Shown in pieces: positions 6,886-10,363 of a stretch of DNA of 10,363 nt. The stretch spans positions 1 through 10,363 of the forward strand of contig CANRGW010000039.1 of NCBI GenBank assembly GCA_947630205.1. The letters are read 5' to 3'. Numbering within the stretch: position 1 is the first letter of the stretch; each line of letters begins with the position of its first letter. The notes under the pieces are model-generated. The model did no database searches and had not been told where the DNA came from. It saw only the letters and a list, made by a program, of their open reading frames with translations. The translations under genes and the position numbers were made by a program. Source of the DNA: an uncultured Bacilli bacterium. Lineage in GTDB: Bacteria; Bacillota_I; Bacilli_A; RF39; UBA660.

Positions 6886-7013
6886 TAAATCACCTCAATT
6901 TCTTCTTTATTTTTAGCCAATTCATCTAATATTTTTAAAATTAAATCTAAATCTTTTATATTTAATTTTTCAATATTTAAATTATTAATACTATCCATAA
7001 GAGTCGTTTCCAT
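6885..7013 (-). CDS. Small 42-residue protein translationally coupled to the repeat protein
   Basis: An ATG at 7011-7013, preceded by AGAGGTG, opens a 42-codon frame. Its peptide starts METTLMDSINNLNIEKLN and ends in KNKEEIEVI. Its TAA overlaps the ATG of the 631-residue gene by one base (TAATG), and that gene's ribosome-binding site lies inside this ORF, which is good evidence that the ORF is translated. The peptide is acidic with regular Leu/Ile spacing (LNIEKLNIKDLDLILKILDE), so it is probably an amphipathic helix without a membrane segment. It may bind the downstream protein or act as a leader for coupling. Not recognised as any family. Confidence 0.72.
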   Translation of the reverse strand: METTLMDSINNLNIEKLNIKDLDLILKILDELAKNKEEIEVI

Positions 7014-7037
7014 GTGTACACCTCTATTCTATAAAAT

Positions 7038-7066
7038 AGTATAACAAAAAAAACATAATTTGTAAA
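7038..7066 (-). promoter_or_regulatory. Sigma-A-type promoter of the small ORF/repeat-protein unit
   Basis: On the minus strand TTTACA (7066-7061), a 17-base spacer and TATACT (7043-7038) form a good vegetative promoter, with a start expected near 7031. One base after the -10 lies TTTTATAGAATAGA (7036-7023), also found directly after the ATPase -10. Its CTATTTTATAG context is palindromic, so it could be an operator. Confidence 0.78.
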
Positions 7067-7091
7067 TTATATTTATATAATTTTAGAGAGT

Positions 7092-7763
7092 ATGAAAAAG
7101 AAATTTTTAAAGTTATTTATCATTTTTATTTTAATAATTATCATTGCTATTTTTATTTTAAGTTTATTAAACAAAAAAATATTTCCTATTTATATGAATT
7201 ATGCTGAAGGAGAAATAAAAAGTTTAGTAACAACGGTTATTACTAAATCAATTAATGATGATTTAATAGATAATTCTAATGATGAACTTTTTATTGTTCA
7301 AAATGATAATAAAACTAATATGACTATGGTTGATTTTGATCCTGTTGTTTTAAATAGATTAATGTCTAATATTTCTAGTATTGTCTATGATAATTTAAAA
7401 TTAATAAGTGAAAAAAATAAAGAAGTTTTAAATAAATATAATGTTAAGGATAGTATTTTTTATATACCAAGTGGTATAGTTTTTAATTCTCCTATTTTAA
7501 ATAATTTAGGACCAAAGATCCACCTTAATTTAGAAGTTATTAGTATGGTAAATCCAAATATTGAAACGAAAGTAACAGAATATGGTATTAATAATTCTTT
7601 AATTGAAGTATTTGTTAATGTTGCTGCAAGTGTAAGAATGATTTTACCTCTTGCTTCTAATGAAATAAATGTAACGGTTATTGTTCCTATTGCTGTTAAA
7701 TTAATTCAAGGAATGGTTCCTGATTATTATTTAGGTGGTTTAATGCAAAGTAAAAGCAGTTAA
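7092..7763 (+). CDS. yunB: YunB-like sporulation protein
   Basis: 223 residues with an N-terminal hydrophobic helix (about 7-26) after a lysine-rich start, then an extracytoplasmic domain. The pattern fits the YunB family: a helical YAEGEIKSLVTTVITKSIND region (37-56), MVDFDPVVLNRL (79-90), IPSGIVFNSPILNNLGPKI (125-143), a strand-rich part with VTEYGINNSLIEVFV (161-175), and a closing IVPIAVKLIQGMVPDYYLGG (197-216). In Bacillus, yunB is a sigma-E gene needed for proper spore formation; its biochemical role is unknown. It is slightly shorter than the Bacillus protein. The ribosome-binding site is weak (AGAGAG at 7085-7090). CATAATTT at 7054-7061 could be a sigma-E -10 with a poor -35. TATAAT at 7076-7081 would give an almost leaderless mRNA. 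The gene is divergent from the small-ORF unit and convergent with the ATPase gene. Confidence 0.82.
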   Translation: MKKKFLKLFIIFILIIIIAIFILSLLNKKIFPIYMNYAEGEIKSLVTTVITKSINDDLIDNSNDELFIVQNDNKTNMTMVDFDPVVLNRLMSNISSIVYDNLKLISEKNKEVLNKYNVKDSIFYIPSGIVFNSPILNNLGPKIHLNLEVISMVNPNIETKVTEYGINNSLIEVFVNVAASVRMILPLASNEINVTVIVPIAVKLIQGMVPDYYLGGLMQSKSS

Positions 7764-7782
7764 ATTAATTCATCAACTGCTT
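7754..7782. terminator. Convergent-stop hairpin between yunB and the ATPase gene
   Basis: AAGCAGTT (7754-7761) pairs perfectly with AACTGCTT (7775-7782) around a 13-base loop. Both strands continue into T-rich sequence, moderately so on the plus strand. The overlapping stops of both genes (plus TAA 7761-7763, minus TAA 7762-7760) lie in the stem and loop, so the hairpin is partly coding on both sides. Probably a shared bidirectional terminator. Confidence 0.6.
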
Positions 7783-9169
7783 CTTCTTTATTTTCTGGTT
7801 GTTTAAGTTTAGGTTCAATTTCGATAAAGTCATCTTGAATATCAAAATCATCTATAATATCTAAATCATCTTTATAATCAATTTCATCAATTATATCAAG
7901 ACTGTCATCATTTTTGGTTGGTAATTTCCGAACATCTTCCAATTCTTTTTTATAGTCAACATTTTCATAAGACTCATCAAGTTCATCATCAATAGCAACA
8001 TTTTTATATATTTCTTCAAAAGTTGTAATACCTTGTAAAACTTTTTCAAGTCCATCTTGAAGAAGTGTCTTAACATCACTTTTATATACTAATTCTCTTA
8101 GTTTTTCTCTTGAAATACTAGGATTATTTATAGCATTTCGTATTTCATCTGTAATTAGTAAGACTTCTTGAATAGCAATTCGTCCATAGTATCCATTACG
8201 ACAATTATCACAATGACCGTTGATATCTTCAATTTCTAAAACATCTTTTCCTAGAATTTCTTTAAAAACGGCTTTTTCATAATTAGTAGTAGGTCTTTTC
8301 TTACGACAATGTGGACAAAGTTTTCGTGCTAATTTTTGAGAAACAATACCTGTTAAAGCACTTGATAATAAATATCTTTCAACATTCATATCTAAAAGAC
8401 GTTCAATAGTTGATAAGGAATTATTAGTATGGACTGTTGAAAAAACTAAATGTCCTGTAATAGATGCTCGAACGGCAATTTGAGCAGTTTCGGTATCACG
8501 AATTTCTCCAATTAGAATAATATTTGGATCTTGTCTTAAAATACTTCTTAAAACTCTTGCGAAAGTAAGTCCAATTTCACTATTAACTTGTACTTGGTTA
8601 ATACCTTCGATGTTCATTTCTATTGGGTCTTCAACGGTTATAATATTGGTATCTTCTTTATTTAAATATTGAAGCATTGTATAAACGGTTGTACTTTTAC
8701 CTGTACCAGTAGCACCAGTTATTAAAATAATACCATTAGGTTCTTCAATCATTTTTCTAATTTTTACTAAATTTCTAGGAGTAAATCCTAATGACTCTAA
8801 ACCTTCTGTACTTTTAGAGTAGTCAAGAATACGAATAACAATTTTTTCACCAAGATTAGTATTCAAAGAAGAAACACGCATATCAAGGTCAATTCCATTT
8901 ATAGTATCTTTAATAGCACCATCTTGAGGTAGACGTGACTCTGTAATATTCATATTAGAAATTAATTTAAGACGAGTAGTTAAGTTATTTTGATAAGCAA
9001 TAGGTACAATCGCATGGTCTTGTAAAACACCATCAATTCTTAGTCGAACTTTTAAACCTTCTTCGCAAGGATCAAAGTGAATATCACTGGCTCTTTTACT
9101 GACGGCATATATAATAATGTTATTAGCAATGTTGGTGATTTCATCATTTTTAAAATCGTATTCTACCAT
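7760..9169 (-). CDS. GspE/PilB/ComGA-type secretion ATPase with extra acidic C-terminal tail
   Basis: 469 residues. It starts almost directly at the N2 domain (SKRASDIHFDP, 24-34), without the N1 domain of full PilB/GspE, like ComGA. The catalytic core is intact: Walker A GATGTGKST (152-160), Asp box TVEDPIE (178-184), Walker B LIGEIRD (219-225), His box TGHLVFSTVHTN (238-249), and a zinc-binding tetracysteine CPHC (285-288) plus CDNC (320-323). Such ATPases are cytoplasmic hexamers powering pseudopilus or type IV pilus assembly. Residues about 392-469 are an added, very acidic tail with repeated DIID/DD motifs, absent from typical members. No pilin, platform-protein or prepilin-peptidase gene is in the window, so the partners must be elsewhere. 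ATG at 9167-9169 follows a strong AAGGAGAGG, which makes a longer N-terminus unlikely. Competence, a pilus or a secretion system are all possible. Confidence 0.9.
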   Translation of the reverse strand: MVEYDFKNDEITNIANNIIIYAVSKRASDIHFDPCEEGLKVRLRIDGVLQDHAIVPIAYQNNLTTRLKLISNMNITESRLPQDGAIKDTINGIDLDMRVSSLNTNLGEKIVIRILDYSKSTEGLESLGFTPRNLVKIRKMIEEPNGIILITGATGTGKSTTVYTMLQYLNKEDTNIITVEDPIEMNIEGINQVQVNSEIGLTFARVLRSILRQDPNIILIGEIRDTETAQIAVRASITGHLVFSTVHTNNSLSTIERLLDMNVERYLLSSALTGIVSQKLARKLCPHCRKKRPTTNYEKAVFKEILGKDVLEIEDINGHCDNCRNGYYGRIAIQEVLLITDEIRNAINNPSISREKLRELVYKSDVKTLLQDGLEKVLQGITTFEEIYKNVAIDDELDESYENVDYKKELEDVRKLPTKNDDSLDIIDEIDYKDDLDIIDDFDIQDDFIEIEPKLKQPENKEEAVDELI

Positions 9170-9199
9170 GTCGACCTCTCCTTATTCTATTCTATAAAA

Positions 9200-9228
9200 A
9201 TTATACAATAGTTTCTTATTTTTGAAAA
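9200..9228 (-). promoter_or_regulatory. Promoter of the secretion ATPase gene
   Basis: On the minus strand a perfect TATAAT lies at 9205-9200, with TTTTCA (9228-9223) 17 bases upstream, a weak -35. The start is expected near 9193. Directly after the -10 is TTTTATAGAATAGA (9199-9186), the same 14-mer that follows the -10 of the small-ORF unit. The weak -35 could mean that an activator is used. Confidence 0.6.
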
Positions 9229-9321
9229 GTAGTAAATTACAATTTCTTAAATATTAATTTAAAAAGAATTTATTTAAAACATATTTTATAGTTTATATAG
9301 ATAAAGAAAATTTTCTAAAAG

Positions 9322-9345
9322 AAAAAGGATATTTTAGCAATATCC
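9322..9345 (-). terminator. Terminator after the right-edge repeat-protein gene
   Basis: On the minus strand GGATATT (9345-9339) pairs with AATATCC (9333-9327) around a five-base loop, followed by five T's (complement of 9322-9326). It lies 13 bases after the gene's stop. The rest of the 189-base gap (9170-9358) holds only the ATPase promoter and AT-rich sequence. Confidence 0.85.
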
Positions 9346-9358
9346 AATTATTAATTAT

Positions 9359-10363
9359 TTAGTCCCAATACTGATTACTAAAACCATAATCAATATTTTT
9401 CGTTGTAACTTCTTTAGTAGTTAAATCATAATAGAATTCTATTCCTGTATCTTTATAGTCACTTACTTTATCTTTATATTCGATAGGGAAACATATTTTT
9501 TTATTTTTTATAAAAGCGAATTTTCCTTTATAAATATAATTATCTTGCCATTTAGTTATTTCTATTTTAGTATTAGGTTCATTTAAATTAATAGTTTTTA
9601 AATAATCATTTTCAACAAAAACAAGATAGTCTTCAATAAAACCAATAGGTTTACTATAACTTGTAATTGTATCAACTATTTTACCTTTAGCATCGTATAC
9701 TTTTATAATATTATCTTTAATTACATAAATATAATTATTAAAAGTTTTATAATTTTCTAACGGAATATTTTCGTCAATTAATTCAAAGTTTTCCGTATAA
9801 ATATTTACATCAGGATAAAAACTGGTAAGATATTTTATTAAGAAAGTTCCATTATTACTTTTATAAGCACCAAAAGTAGAACACAATTCATTTTCCTTAT
9901 TTTCTAATATTATTTTTTCTTCATTAGTTGATAATAAATATTTAAAAGCCATACAACCATCAACAAATTTTTCGTCATAAACAATAGCATAATCTTCACT
10001 TATACCATATATTTTATCTTTAGTTCCGTTATATAAAGTTTTTCCAGTTATTACATTATAATAACTACTAGTACCATAATTATCTTTATAATAAACCCCA
10101 TATATTTTATCATCGTTATAAAATAAAATCATATCTTTATATTCTTTATTTAAATTTAAGTTTGTTATTTTTTGAGTTTTAAAATTATACACTTTTAATC
10201 CATTATTATCATATATTATTCCACCATAAGAATTTTCTGTATTAATTATATTATCAGTAATTAAAGTTTCTTTTCCGTCTTTTAAATCATAATATTTATT
10301 TTTATTCCTAATTCCAAAATATTCTGTTTGATTATAACTATCATATACTAAAGAATAATCATC
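9359..10363 (-). CDS. Partial propeller-like repeat protein (start beyond right edge)
   Basis: The frame is open from the window edge to TAA at 9359-9361 (334 residues). A GTG at 10190-10192 lies inside it, but in-frame codons continue upstream without a stop and with the same repeat pattern, so the true start is outside. The protein is built of strand pairs such as YYDLKDGKETLI, VYNFKTQKITNL, YYNVITGKTLY, YLLSTNEEKIIL, VYDAKGKIVDTI, TINLNEPNTKIEI and YYDLTTKEVTT, each with Tyr-x-(D/N) at the start of a turn. About seven such units suggest a beta-propeller resembling WD40/YWTD-like or 'DUF5050/KWG-like' repeats, but I cannot assign a family. It is rich in Tyr, Asn, Lys and Ile, with no enzyme motif and no membrane helix in the visible part. 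It is probably exported if the missing N-terminus carries a signal. Function unknown. Confidence 0.75.
   Translation of the reverse strand, partial: DDYSLVYDSYNQTEYFGIRNKNKYYDLKDGKETLITDNIINTENSYGGIIYDNNGLKVYNFKTQKITNLNLNKEYKDMILFYNDDKIYGVYYKDNYGTSSYYNVITGKTLYNGTKDKIYGISEDYAIVYDEKFVDGCMAFKYLLSTNEEKIILENKENELCSTFGAYKSNNGTFLIKYLTSFYPDVNIYTENFELIDENIPLENYKTFNNYIYVIKDNIIKVYDAKGKIVDTITSYSKPIGFIEDYLVFVENDYLKTINLNEPNTKIEITKWQDNYIYKGKFAFIKNKKICFPIEYKDKVSDYKDTGIEFYYDLTTKEVTTKNIDYGFSNQYWD

Noticed and set aside
7076..7081. TATAAT upstream of yunB as its main -10 box
   Set aside because: A start would fall about four bases before the ATG and inside the ribosome-binding site, and no -35 lies at the right distance.
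7891..8079. A 62-codon minus-strand open frame rich in Met, Lys and Leu
   Set aside because: It is an alternative frame of the acidic tail of the ATPase; the Asp/Ile-rich codons read out of frame give Met/Leu/Lys runs.
9310..9320. GAAAATTTTC-type palindrome near 9307-9316 considered as an operator or second terminator
   Set aside because: Short A/T-dominated palindromes are common in this sequence, and the real terminator hairpin lies right next to it.

Overview
This is a very AT-rich, gene-dense window. By eye it is about a quarter to 30% G+C. It reads with the standard code: Trp is TGG, stops are nearly all TAA with one TAG. The gene content points to a low-GC Gram-positive of the Bacillota (Bacilli or an Erysipelotrichia-like lineage, probably an uncultured host-associated one) that carries, or descends from lineages carrying, the endospore programme. 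The evidence is a GerE-like LuxR-type regulator tail, a two-domain GerM protein and a YunB homologue. The lineage is inferred; no rRNA or other taxonomic marker is present.

Layout. Plus strand 1-2410: the last 27 codons of a GerE-like regulator and its terminator, then gerM, then an SPFH/band-7 protein ending in two zinc ribbons and driven by its own strong sigma-A-type promoter. Minus strand 2482-4531: a response regulator/histidine kinase pair with overlapping genes; a PhoB-type direct repeat overlaps the regulator promoter. Next on the minus strand come a small four-helix membrane protein (TIGR04086/YrzE type) and a two-gene unit made of a 42-residue ORF missed by ordinary length cut-offs and an unrecognised 631-residue acidic, Pro-rich repeat protein, joined by a TAATG stop/start overlap. 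yunB then runs on the plus strand. It converges with a minus-strand GspE/PilB/ComGA-type secretion ATPase that has an unusual acidic tail; the two stop codons overlap inside a shared hairpin. The right edge holds most of a propeller-like repeat protein whose start lies beyond the window.

How the genes fit together. Three gene products (GerE-like, GerM, YunB) belong to mother-cell sporulation in known relatives. SPFH/zinc-ribbon and two-component genes are typical of envelope monitoring. The 631-residue protein is the least explained gene. It has a helical N-terminal domain, a long disordered-looking Pro/Glu linker with a duplicated ~60-residue unit, then a charged coiled coil and a helical C-terminal domain, and no signal peptide or membrane segment. 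Its promoter and that of the ATPase share an identical 14-nt element directly after the -10 box, the only hint here that these two loci may be co-regulated. No CRISPR array, IS element, prophage, tRNA or rRNA gene was seen. No gene-free stretch exceeds about 205 bases.
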